From contig CAVKHV010000070.1 of the NCBI GenBank assembly GCA_963656085.1, positions 1 to 7,287 of the forward strand: a DNA stretch of 7,287 nt, given 5' to 3'. The notes under the pieces were generated by a model. That model had not been told where the DNA came from. It did no database searches and saw nothing but the letters and a program-made list of their open reading frames with translations. The position numbers were made by a program, and so were the translations under genes. Source of the stretch: CAVALG01 sp963656085 (GTDB taxonomy: Bacteria; Bacillota; Clostridia; Oscillospirales; Acutalibacteraceae). Below are positions 1 to 5,052 of the stretch, piece after piece (the stretch's first letter is position 1; each line of letters starts with the position of its first letter).

Positions 1-59
1 GCGTGCAGGACGGCGACACGGTTTGCGTTTATGATATTGAGTTTGATTATATATCCTAA
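1..59 (+). CDS. obg: GTPase Obg, C-terminal end only (partial)
   Basis: The open frame from base 3 to the TAA at 57-59 reads VQDGDTVCVYDIEFDYIS. The pattern 'GDTV-x-(V/I)-x-D-x-EF-x-(Y/F)' close to a C-terminus is what I know from the OCT domain at the end of the ribosome-associated GTPase Obg/CgtA, which acts in 50S assembly and the stringent response. Only 18 residues are visible and the G domain lies outside the window, so the name rests on this short tail. A ThrS/TGS-type tail is an alternative because it shares the GDTV motif, but the terminal EF-x-Y followed at once by a stop fits Obg better. No clear terminator follows within 40 nt. Confidence 0.6.
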   Translation, partial: VQDGDTVCVYDIEFDYIS

Positions 60-101
60 TGCGGTAATCAGACATTTGTGAATAATCGGTTTACGGACGC
101 G

Positions 102-246
102 GTTCCGTTTGTTTTACGACCGCTGCCCCAAGCGTCCGCTTGGGCGGCGGGCGCACACACAGGGCTTTGCCGGTTTTGCAGGCACTCCCTATTGTGCGCA
201 CGTCCGAAAACTTTTGTTTTCGGCAGCGGTCGGCGGCAAACGGAAC
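102..246. repeat. Large imperfect inverted repeat enclosing three hairpins
   Basis: An outer stem is formed by 102-111 with 237-246 (10 bp) and 117-127 with 222-232 (11 bp). They are separated by a small internal loop (112-116 against 233-236). Inside lie three further hairpins: 127-144 (CCCAAGCG/CGCTTGGG), 151-199 (GCGCACA/TGTGCGC, then AGGG/CCCT, then TGCC/GGCA), and 204-223 (CCGAAAAC, TTTT loop, GTTTTCGG). The end bases of the first and third inner hairpins are shared with the outer stem. The whole folds as a four-way junction on either strand. No convincing gene is present: both strands have short open frames without ribosome sites. It could be a structured RNA, a small palindromic mobile repeat (MITE-like), or a recombination site. 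The pairing is seen directly; the role is unknown. Confidence 0.7.
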
Positions 247-250
247 AGCT

Positions 251-275
251 GCAGGTTCGAGTCCTGTCACACCGA
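251..275 (+). pseudogene. Orphan tRNA 3' fragment (T-arm and acceptor strand, tRNA-Pro type)
   Basis: Bases 251-267 form a canonical T-arm: stem GCAGG, loop TTCGAGT, stem CCTGT with one G-U pair. Bases 268-275 read CACACCG plus discriminator A. The terminal G would be position 72 opposite C1, a C1-G72 pair typical of bacterial tRNA-Pro. The matching 5' strand (CGGTGTG) and the D and anticodon arms are absent upstream, where the multi-hairpin element sits instead. CCA is not encoded (CAT follows). It closely resembles the T-arm of the intact tRNA-Pro at 4543-4618 but is on the opposite strand. I infer a remnant of a tRNA broken by insertion or recombination; it may mark an old attachment site. 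Confidence 0.55.
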
Positions 276-321
276 CATACAACAAAAGAACTCCCTGTGA
301 GCTGAACAAGTCCGTAAAAAA

Positions 322-354
322 TGGACAATAGAAAAAAGAACCCTCTTGATGTAG
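322..354 (+). repeat. IS left terminal inverted repeat
   Basis: It starts TGGACAATAG and shares an AAAAAGAAC block and a TGTAG block with the reverse complement of 1579-1610. Its inner part overlaps the left arm of the hairpin that covers the orfA ribosome site. Confidence 0.75.
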
Positions 355-373
355 AATAAATACATCAGGAGGG
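341..373 (+). promoter_or_regulatory. Hairpin sequestering the orfA ribosome binding site
   Basis: CCCTCTTGATGTA (341-353) pairs with TACATCAGGAGGG (361-373) over 13 bp, with one G-U pair and a 7-nt loop GAATAAA. The right arm contains the orfA Shine-Dalgarno AGGAGG (367-372), 8 nt before the ATG at 381, and ATTTTTA follows the stem. RNA reading into the IS from outside would fold this stem and hide the ribosome site. The T-run could also make it a weak terminator. In IS10 and IS50 such stems are known to limit transposase made from impinging transcription; that role here is inferred. Confidence 0.65.
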
Positions 374-380
374 ATTTTTA

Positions 381-716
381 ATGCCAAGAAGTTATCAACA
401 CATAAGCAATTACGAAAAAGAAATCTTAGAATTGAAGGCACAAGGATTGACTCGTAAAGAAATAGGAGCAAAACTTGGATTCACTAAAGAGCAAGTACAC
501 AATTTCATTTCACGATACAATGAAAAGCAAAGAAAGATAAAAGCCGGTGTTGCACTCAAAGCAAAAGGCAGACCGCCAAAATATTATGAAATCACAGAAG
601 ATATGAAAATCAATGAGCTAAAATACATCATAGCTCGTAAAGATTCAAAGATAAAACGGTTGGAAATGGAAAACGAGTTAATGCGGGATTTTCTCTCGCT
701 CACAGAAAGGAAGTGA
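381..716 (+). CDS. IS3-family transposase OrfA (DNA-binding subunit)
   Basis: This 111-residue protein is the OrfA part of an IS3-family transposase, which recognises the element ends. Residues about 8-45 form a helix-turn-helix (LKAQGLTRKEIGAKLGF, then a recognition helix). A basic linker around residues 50-66 (KAKGRPPKYYEI) is followed by a coiled-coil-like stretch at about 75-108 (KINELKYIIARKDSKIKRL and onward), the usual leucine-zipper multimerisation region. The ATG at 381 is fixed by AGGAGG at 367-372. Its TGA (714-716) overlaps the orfB GTG by 4 nt. I see no canonical A6G or X-XXY-YYZ slippery run at the overlap (frame-0 codons are GAA AGG AAG TGA), so OrfB may be made by coupled reinitiation rather than the frameshifting common in this family. 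Confidence 0.87.
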   Translation: MPRSYQHISNYEKEILELKAQGLTRKEIGAKLGFTKEQVHNFISRYNEKQRKIKAGVALKAKGRPPKYYEITEDMKINELKYIIARKDSKIKRLEMENELMRDFLSLTERK

Positions 717-1567
717 AGCCATCGGTTAAGTATCAAGTAATATTTAAGCATAAGGACAAATACAGCGTAAATTCAATGTGCAAATTCTTTGAAGTGTCAA
801 GAAGCGGATATTATGCGTTCTTAAAACGAATAGATATACCTGATAGAGATTTACCGTTAGCCGAAAAGATTAGAGAGTGTCAGGAAGAAAGTCACAGAAC
901 ATATGGTTACCGCAGAGTACATATATGGCTCGAAAGACAAGGAATATACCGTAATCCAAAGACGGTATTGAGAGTTATGCAAAAATACAATTTGCTGTCG
1001 GTTGTACGCAGAAAGAAATTCCATTATTGCAGTCAATACTTACACAGATATCCTAATCTTTTGAACAGAGAATTTACAGCCGAGAGACCTAATCAAAAGT
1101 GGGTAACTGACATATCGTACATCAAAACTGCTCAAGGTTTTCTGTACTTATCAGTTATCAGAGATTTGTATGATAACAGTATTGTTGCATATAAAATGGA
1201 TAAAGAACAAAGTATTAAATTAGTGCTCGATACAATTAAAACTGCAAAGAGGAAAGAAAAAATCACTGCGGAGGTGCAACTCCACAGTGACCAAGGATTT
1301 CAGTACACATCTCAAGCATACTTTAATCTAACACAATCATACGGCATAACGCCATCAATGTCAAGGCGTGGTAATCCATATGATAATGCTTTAGCCGAAA
1401 ATTTTTTCTCAATTCTCAAAACAGAATGTATTCACAGAATAAAACTTTCCGGATATGATGAGGCTCGCCTCATCATATCCGAATACATCAACTTTTACAA
1501 CAATTACCGTATTCAAACTAAAACAAAACTGACTCCGCTTGAAAAACGGAATCAGTTTGTTGCTTAA
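713..1567 (+). CDS. IS3-family transposase OrfB (DDE catalytic subunit)
   Basis: The 284-residue product has the order expected for IS150/IS3-group OrfB: an N-terminal HTH_21-like region (about 50-100, containing HRTYGYRRVH), then an rve integrase-core fold from about 120. The triad is complete: D133 in WVTDISYI, D193 in LHSDQGFQYTS and E229 in NALAENFFSILK, with 35 residues between the second D and E, the classic DD(35)E spacing. The protein ends normally (LTPLEKRNQF). The start is GTG in a GTGA overlap with orfA, in the -1 frame; only a short, closely spaced AAAGG precedes it, so translation probably depends on orfA. Nothing suggests inactivation. A perfect 14-bp palindrome lies inside its 3' part (1450-1481). 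Confidence 0.92.
   Translation: MKPSVKYQVIFKHKDKYSVNSMCKFFEVSRSGYYAFLKRIDIPDRDLPLAEKIRECQEESHRTYGYRRVHIWLERQGIYRNPKTVLRVMQKYNLLSVVRRKKFHYCSQYLHRYPNLLNREFTAERPNQKWVTDISYIKTAQGFLYLSVIRDLYDNSIVAYKMDKEQSIKLVLDTIKTAKRKEKITAEVQLHSDQGFQYTSQAYFNLTQSYGITPSMSRRGNPYDNALAENFFSILKTECIHRIKLSGYDEARLIISEYINFYNNYRIQTKTKLTPLEKRNQFVA
1450..1481. repeat. Perfect 14-bp stem, 4-nt loop, inside orfB
   Basis: CGGATATGATGAGG (1450-1463), loop CTCG (1464-1467), and the exact complement at 1468-1481. It lies within codons for residues about 246-257 of OrfB, a segment that is otherwise ordinary for the family. No U-run follows on either strand, so it is not a standard terminator. Confidence 0.8.
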
Positions 1568-1578
1568 AATTTAATTTA

Positions 1579-1610
1579 CTACATTAAGTAGGTTCTTTTT
1601 GTACTGTCTG
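1579..1610 (-). repeat. IS right terminal inverted repeat
   Basis: Read on the minus strand it begins CAGACAGTACAAAAAGAACC and continues to TGTAG, aligning with the left end. It starts 12 nt after the orfB stop codon (1565-1567). Confidence 0.75.
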
Positions 1611-1718
1611 CACAATCTGGGGCAGTTCAGATTTAGGGGTTGCTGAAATTTCCGCGGATTTTGCTGGATATTCAGGAAAGTATGTGGTATTGTGTTGTGC
1701 TGCAAGGAGGTGGCCGAT
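1611..1718 (+). other. Leader region between the IS and the first integrase
   Basis: There is no gene here. A 6-bp inverted repeat (AATCTG...CAGATT, 1614-1633) and an 8-nt match TATGTGGT (1681-1688) to the attachment-array repeats are visible. I find no convincing sigma70 promoter: TTGCTG boxes occur near 1639 and 1662, but no well-placed -10. Integrase transcription may begin inside this leader or come from the IS side. The strong site AAGGAGG at 1704-1710 belongs to the integrase. Confidence 0.45.
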
Positions 1719-2885
1719 ATGGCAAAACGAAGACCGTCGGGCGAAGGAATGATACGCCTGAAAAAGAAAGGACAATGGGAAGGCAGGATCGTCGTCGGGC
1801 ATAAGAAAAACGGCGATGCCATCTTCCGCTATGTCTATGCTAAGACGCAAAAGGAACTGCTCGATAAGCTCCATTATAAAATTGAGGAATACCGTGATGC
1901 GGAGCTCACAGAGGACAGCAATATGACGCTCGGAGAGTGGCTCGACAAATGGCTTACTGAATATATGCAGGGCACTGTGCGTGACAGCACCTTGAAAAGT
2001 TATATATCCTACACGGAAAAGTATATCAAGCCTGCGCTCGGCGAAAAGAGAGTTGCGTTTCTCACAACCACACAGATACAAAAATTCTATAACTATCTTC
2101 GTAAAAACGGCAGAATCAAAAATCGAGAATTGTTCGGCGAGGGACTCTCCGATGGGATGGTCGGGCGCATACACTGTATGCTGCATGAGGCGCTGGGTGC
2201 GGCGGTCAGGGAGCATCTCATATCCAAGAACCCGACGGACGGCACAACCGTGCCGAAACAGGTCAAAAAAGAAATGAAAGTACTGACCGACGAACAGCTC
2301 GCGGAATTTATGAAAGCAGCAGAAGCCGATGAACATTGGTGCGACTTCTTCTACACCGAACTGACAACGGGACTAAGGCGCGGTGAGATATGCGGACTGA
2401 AGTGGTCGGACTTCGATGAGGTCGAAAGCAAGCTGAATATCAGCCGCAGTGTAGATTTGAGAAACGGCAAAATTGTCGTAGGCGAAACGAAAACAGGAAA
2501 AGGCAAACGGAAATTCTATCTGCCGCTCAGCACAGCGAATGTGTTAAGAGAGCGTAAGAAAACCGCTGTTTCCGAATGGATATTCGCCGATCCGATTTGC
2601 CCCGAACTTCCGATAGCGCCGCCTGCGGCATACCGCAGGATGAAACAGCTGCTGAAAAAGGCGGGACTGCCCGATATACGGTTTCATGATCTGCGCCATA
2701 CATTCGCAACCCACGCTCTCACAAGCGGCGTGGATGCCAAAACACTGTCAGGAATTCTCGGACACACCAACGCCGGCTTTACGCTGGACACCTACACCCA
2801 TGTCACAACGGATATGCAAAAACGCGCGTCGGATATCGTCGGCGGATTTATGAATGATATCTTCGGAGAGGAGTTGAAAACATGA
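1719..2885 (+). CDS. Tyrosine recombinase/integrase 1 (Tn916-Int type)
   Basis: This 388-residue site-specific recombinase resembles integrases of Firmicute ICEs and prophages. Residues 1-55 form an AP2-like arm-binding module (GEGMIRLKKKGQWEGRIVVG, then KTQKELLDKL). Residues about 68-180 are the SAM-like core-binding domain. Residues 185-388 are the catalytic domain. The active-site set is complete: R220 (TTGLRRGEI), K258 (GETKTGKG), H323 and R326 (HDLRHTFAT), H349 (LGHT) and the nucleophile Y359 (LDTYTHV). The start is the ATG at 1719, 8 nt after AAGGAGG; a GTG at 1692 in the same frame lies upstream of that site and is rejected. The stop overlaps the next gene by 4 nt (ATGA), so the two are probably translationally coupled. 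The family is certain; the target site is not, but the tRNA-Pro array at 4543-5006 is the obvious candidate. Confidence 0.93.
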   Translation: MAKRRPSGEGMIRLKKKGQWEGRIVVGHKKNGDAIFRYVYAKTQKELLDKLHYKIEEYRDAELTEDSNMTLGEWLDKWLTEYMQGTVRDSTLKSYISYTEKYIKPALGEKRVAFLTTTQIQKFYNYLRKNGRIKNRELFGEGLSDGMVGRIHCMLHEALGAAVREHLISKNPTDGTTVPKQVKKEMKVLTDEQLAEFMKAAEADEHWCDFFYTELTTGLRRGEICGLKWSDFDEVESKLNISRSVDLRNGKIVVGETKTGKGKRKFYLPLSTANVLRERKKTAVSEWIFADPICPELPIAPPAAYRRMKQLLKKAGLPDIRFHDLRHTFATHALTSGVDAKTLSGILGHTNAGFTLDTYTHVTTDMQKRASDIVGGFMNDIFGEELKT

Positions 2886-4327
2886 GCAAGAAACGAAAAT
2901 CAGGCGAAGGTACACTTCGCCTGCGCAAGGACGGACGGTGGGAGGCGCGCATAGTTGTCGGTTACAACGATAAAGGACTTCCCATAACCAAAAGCGCAAC
3001 CGCAAAGGAAAAAGAAAAATGCCTTGAAAAGTTAGAACGGCTGAAAGAACAATTCCGTGTTACGGCTGCAGGCAATGTAAAAGCCGACATGCCGTTCGGA
3101 GACTGGATGGACTTCTGGTATCAGCAATACGAAAAACAGCGGATACGACCGACAACACAGGCGCATTATGAGAATTTAATATACAAGCATGTGATACCTG
3201 AAATCGGAAAAATTCCGCTGAACAAGTTAACGCAGAATGATCTGCAACAGTTCTATGCGCGGCTGAAGGTCGGCGGCAGAATAATACACACCGATGTGTA
3301 TGGAAAAGGGTTATCCGACCGCATGGTGCGCGGATGCCATTCCGTATGCCGTAAAGGATTGGAAAAAGCCGTTAAGGAAGGGCTTATAAGAGTAAATCCT
3401 GCAATCGGCTGTAAACTGCCCCCGAAGAAAGCTAAGGAGATGCAGGTACTGACAAAAGAGGAAATGCAGAGATTTATTATACAAGCTAAAGCAGACGGGT
3501 ACTTCGAACTGTTTATCCTTGAATTATGTACGGGAATGCGCCGAGGTGAGATTGCGGCATTGCAATGGAATGACCTCAATATGCAGACTGGGGAATTGCA
3601 TATCTGCCGTCAGGTAACGGTAGTAAAAGGTGCCTCCTATATATGTGCACCAAAAACAAAATCTTCAATCCGCACTATCATTCTTCCGCCGGACATCGTA
3701 AGAATCCTTGCGGAATACAAAAAGCGGATAAATTCACGGTGGATGTTCCCATCACCTGTAAAAGAGGATTCACCCCGTCATCCGTCCTCTGTACGAGCGG
3801 TACTTGAAAGAACCCTGGAGAGAGCCGAGTGCAAGCATCTCCGCTTTCACGATCTCAGACATACCTTCGCCACCAATGCCTTGGCGGGCGGTATGGATAT
3901 AAAAACGCTGAGTACGATCATAGGACATATATCCTCAGAAACAACGCTGAACATATACACCCATATCACCGACAATATGCAGCGCTCCGCCGCCGACAAA
4001 ATCGAACGGGGTTTCGGCAGAAATGAGGGCGCTTTGGACGGGGACGGACAAACACCCGACAGAGCGCCTGAAACGCCCGTAAGAGCGAAATTTGAGCCGA
4101 AACAGCCGAAGATACGCCGCCCCGGAACGGGATGCATATTTAGAATCAGCGAAAAGAAATGGGAAGGCAGCTATTCGCCGAAATTGCCAAACGGCAAACG
4201 CAAAAAGTTTAATATCTACGCCGACACAAGAGAAGAATGCGAAGAAAGGCTTGCCGAGATGATTAAACAAAAGAATGCGGAAATCGCCGCAGAAAAAGAA
4301 CGGCTTAAATCGGGACGAACGGCGTAA
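2882..4327 (+). CDS. Tyrosine recombinase/integrase 2 with extra C-terminal AP2-like module
   Basis: The 481-residue paralogue of integrase 1 has the same layout: AP2-like module at 1-55 (GEGTLRLRKDGRWEARIVVG), core-binding domain at about 70-182, catalytic domain at 187-380. R220, K258 (APKTKSS), H323, R326, H349 and Y359 (LNIYTHI) are all present, at the same numbers as in integrase 1. After a proline- and acid-rich linker (about 381-412), residues about 415-465 look like a second arm-binding module: GTGCIF, KKWEG, PNGKRKKF and TREECEERL align with GEGTLR, GRWEA, NDKGLPI and KEKCLEKL at the N-terminus. A charged helix ends the protein. The ribosome site AGGAG (2869-2873) and the ATGA overlap show it is read with integrase 1. 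I infer that the pair acts together, the larger bridging additional DNA sites. The extension may be common in related gut integrases, which I cannot check here. Confidence 0.93.
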   Translation: MSKKRKSGEGTLRLRKDGRWEARIVVGYNDKGLPITKSATAKEKEKCLEKLERLKEQFRVTAAGNVKADMPFGDWMDFWYQQYEKQRIRPTTQAHYENLIYKHVIPEIGKIPLNKLTQNDLQQFYARLKVGGRIIHTDVYGKGLSDRMVRGCHSVCRKGLEKAVKEGLIRVNPAIGCKLPPKKAKEMQVLTKEEMQRFIIQAKADGYFELFILELCTGMRRGEIAALQWNDLNMQTGELHICRQVTVVKGASYICAPKTKSSIRTIILPPDIVRILAEYKKRINSRWMFPSPVKEDSPRHPSSVRAVLERTLERAECKHLRFHDLRHTFATNALAGGMDIKTLSTIIGHISSETTLNIYTHITDNMQRSAADKIERGFGRNEGALDGDGQTPDRAPETPVRAKFEPKQPKIRRPGTGCIFRISEKKWEGSYSPKLPNGKRKKFNIYADTREECEERLAEMIKQKNAEIAAEKERLKSGRTA

Positions 4328-4339
4328 GGTGAATCCAAC

Positions 4340-4365
4340 ACCGCCACGGAAAAATCCGTGGCGGT
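4340..4365 (+). terminator. Terminator-like hairpin after the integrase pair
   Basis: An 11-bp perfect stem ACCGCCACGGA/TCCGTGGCGGT with loop AAAA starts 13 nt after the integrase 2 stop. The following TTGCTCGTTT is only moderately T-rich, so efficiency may be limited. Confidence 0.7.
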
Positions 4366-4435
4366 TGCTCGTTTGACTTTTCAAATTTTGCACCGCTGTA
4401 AACAAAGATAAAGGAATTTTCAGTCCGCATTTGTT

Positions 4436-4446
4436 TATGTGGTCGT
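4436..4446. repeat. TATGTGGTCGT, candidate integrase arm site
   Basis: This 11-mer recurs exactly at 4659-4669 and 4853-4863 inside the 194-bp units, and its first 8 bases recur at 1681-1688 just before integrase 1. It lies in the 4366-4493 spacer, where I otherwise see no gene or strong structure. The arm-site role is inferred from recurrence at both ends of the integrase pair. Confidence 0.35.
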
Positions 4447-4493
4447 AAAAATGTGATTTTTTCAAAAGTGGCGGTGAAACGCCTAAATAAACA

Positions 4494-4536
4494 TAAAAAA
4501 TGACCGAAAGTGGAGAATAAACTCTGCTTTCGGTCA
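4494..4536 (-). terminator. Rho-independent terminator of tRNA-Pro
   Basis: TGACCGAAAG (4501-4510) pairs with CTTTCGGTCA (4527-4536), and an inner GTGGAG/CTCTGC extension with wobbles gives a stem of about 15 bp with an AATAAA loop. On the minus strand it follows the tRNA CCA end after 6 nt and is itself followed by TTTTTTA (4500-4494). Confidence 0.85.
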
Positions 4537-4542
4537 AAATTT

Positions 4543-4618
4543 TGGTCCGAGTGACAGGGATCGAACCTGCGGCCTGATGGTCCCAAACCACCCGCGCTCC
4601 CAGCTGCGCCACACCCGG
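4543..4618 (-). tRNA. tRNA-Pro, anticodon TGG, complete with encoded CCA
   Basis: The 76-nt cloverleaf on the minus strand has acceptor CCGGGTG/CACTCGG (one G-U), D stem GCGC/GCGC, and anticodon stem GGTGG/CCATC (one G-U). The loop is TTTGGGA, giving anticodon TGG. The T-arm is GCAGG-TTCGATC-CCTGT, followed by discriminator A and CCA. The C1-G72 pair agrees with proline identity. A promoter-like extended -10 lies 58 nt upstream (4676-4681) and a terminator downstream. The 5' half belongs to the 194-bp repeat unit A; the 3' half is unique in the window. All stems pair well, so both halves come from one functional tRNA and the gene is probably active. Confidence 0.93.
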
Positions 4619-4675
4619 ATTTATTAAGTTTTTTGTGATTTCGGTATCTGTGGGATACTATGTGGTCGTTGTCTT

Positions 4676-4704
4676 ATTGTAACACAAATTGGCTGAAAAA
4701 TAAA
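4676..4704 (-). promoter_or_regulatory. Promoter-like site of unit A for tRNA-Pro
   Basis: On the minus strand TGT-TACAAT is an extended -10 (hexamer at 4681-4676). A weak -35, TTTATT, sits 17 nt upstream (4704-4699). It would give a leader of about 50 nt before the tRNA 5' end at 4618. Confidence 0.5.
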
Positions 4705-4774
4705 GAGCCGAAGCCGCCGTGTGTAAGGCTTTGTTGAGGATTTGCGGAAAGGTCATAAATGTGTCCGTCTACGC

Positions 4775-4812
4775 TCCCAAACCACCCGCGCTCCCAGCTG
4801 CGCCACACCCGG
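4775..4812 (-). pseudogene. tRNA-Pro 5' half of unit B
   Basis: It is identical to the first 38 nt of the intact tRNA (acceptor 5' strand, D-arm, anticodon 5' stem and loop TTTGGGA). It then runs into GCGTAGACGG instead of the anticodon 3' stem, so it cannot fold into a tRNA. Confidence 0.88.
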
Positions 4813-4869
4813 ATTTATTTAATTTTTTGTGATTTCAGTATCTGTGGGATACTATGTGGTCGTTGCCTT

Positions 4870-4898
4870 ATTGTAACACAAATTAACGGAAAAATAAA
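4870..4898 (-). promoter_or_regulatory. Promoter-like site of unit B
   Basis: The same extended -10 TGT-TACAAT as in unit A, exactly 194 bp away (4875-4870), with an equivalent weak -35. It would drive RNA through the unit B half tRNA into unit A. Confidence 0.42.
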
Positions 4899-4968
4899 GG
4901 GTCAAAACCGCCGCGTGTAAGGCTTTGTTGAGGATTTGCGGAAAGATCATAAATGTGTCCGTCTACGC

Positions 4969-5006
4969 TCCCAAAACTGGCGCGCTACCAACTGCGCTAC
5001 ACCCCG
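4969..5006 (-). pseudogene. 5' half of a second, different tRNA-Pro, cut at the anticodon loop
   Basis: It reads CGGGGTG, TA, D-arm with GCGC/GCGC, anticodon 5' stem CCAGT, then TTTTGGGA-type loop ending at the shared TTTGGGA. It differs from the repeat-unit halves at several positions (CGGGGTG versus CCGGGTG, CCAGT versus GGTGG). Its own promoter lies upstream at 5053-5081, so this is probably the original chromosomal gene. Its 3' half (expected ACTGG stem and CACCCCG acceptor) is not found in the window. It does not pair with the intact 3' half at 4543-4580: two anticodon-stem positions and acceptor position 2-71 mismatch. Confidence 0.85.
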
Positions 5007-5052
5007 ATTTGCTGTTTTACACACCTATTCGGCTGCAAAAGCAACCCTATAT

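Larger units (their letters stand above)
322..1610 (+). mobile_element. IS3-family insertion sequence, apparently intact
   Basis: Imperfect terminal inverted repeats (322-354 and 1579-1610; 25 of 33 columns match with a 1-nt gap) bracket two overlapping transposase frames. The total length of about 1.29 kb is normal for IS3-family members. The left end begins TGGACA. The right end reads ...TGTCTG, and its exact edge is uncertain by a few bases. I find no clear 3-4 bp target duplication: the flanks are TAAAAAA on the left and CACAATC on the right. The element is visibly more AT-rich than the integrase genes beside it, suggesting a separate origin. It lies between the orphan tRNA fragment and the integrase pair, upstream of the first integrase. 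Confidence 0.88.
4581..4968 (-). repeat. Two tandem 194-bp units, each ending in a tRNA-Pro 5' half
   Basis: Unit A (4581-4774) and unit B (4775-4968) are the same length and differ at about 13 positions (roughly 93% identity). The differences cluster in the non-tRNA middle; the 38-nt tRNA part is identical. The array starts again at 4969 with TCCCAAA and then diverges. Each unit, read on the minus strand, holds GCGTAGACGG..., a TGT-TACAAT extended -10, a small GTATC/GATAC hairpin and a tRNA-Pro 5' half. No open frame with a ribosome site is present. I interpret the units as accumulated integration scars or mini-cassettes rather than slippage products, because each boundary falls on the anticodon loop. 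Confidence 0.9.

Noticed and set aside
251..275. Left tRNA fragment as the missing 3' half of the split tRNA at 4969-5006
   Set aside because: It is on the opposite strand, lacks the anticodon 3' stem, and its CACACCG mismatches CGGGGTG at one acceptor position; it would need an inversion and a mutation.
91..471. Minus-strand open frame containing VGVTGLEPAA
   Set aside because: GVTGLEP is the classic translation of an antisense tRNA T-arm; this frame is antisense to the tRNA fragment, hairpins and orfA and has no ribosome site.
690..716. Programmed -1 frameshift site joining orfA and orfB
   Set aside because: No canonical slippery heptamer or A-run is present; the GTGA overlap makes coupled reinitiation at least as likely.
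315..1617. Target-site duplication of the IS
   Set aside because: Flanks TAAAAAA and CACAATC share no 3-4 bp direct repeat at the inferred ends; either the ends are a few bases off or one flank has been rearranged.
1692..1718. Earlier GTG start adding nine residues to integrase 1
   Set aside because: It lies upstream of the AAGGAGG site that sets the ATG at 1719, and the homologous second integrase begins at the equivalent M-x-K-(R/K)-R position.
3935..4612. Minus-strand open frame starting MAQLGARVVWDHQAAGSIPV
   Set aside because: It is a translation of the tRNA-Pro itself running antisense to integrase 2; a well-known spurious gene type.
4581..5006. CRISPR-like or simple satellite repeat
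   Set aside because: Units are 194 bp, adjacent without spacers, and bounded by the tRNA anticodon loop, so they fit attachment-site duplication rather than CRISPR or slippage.
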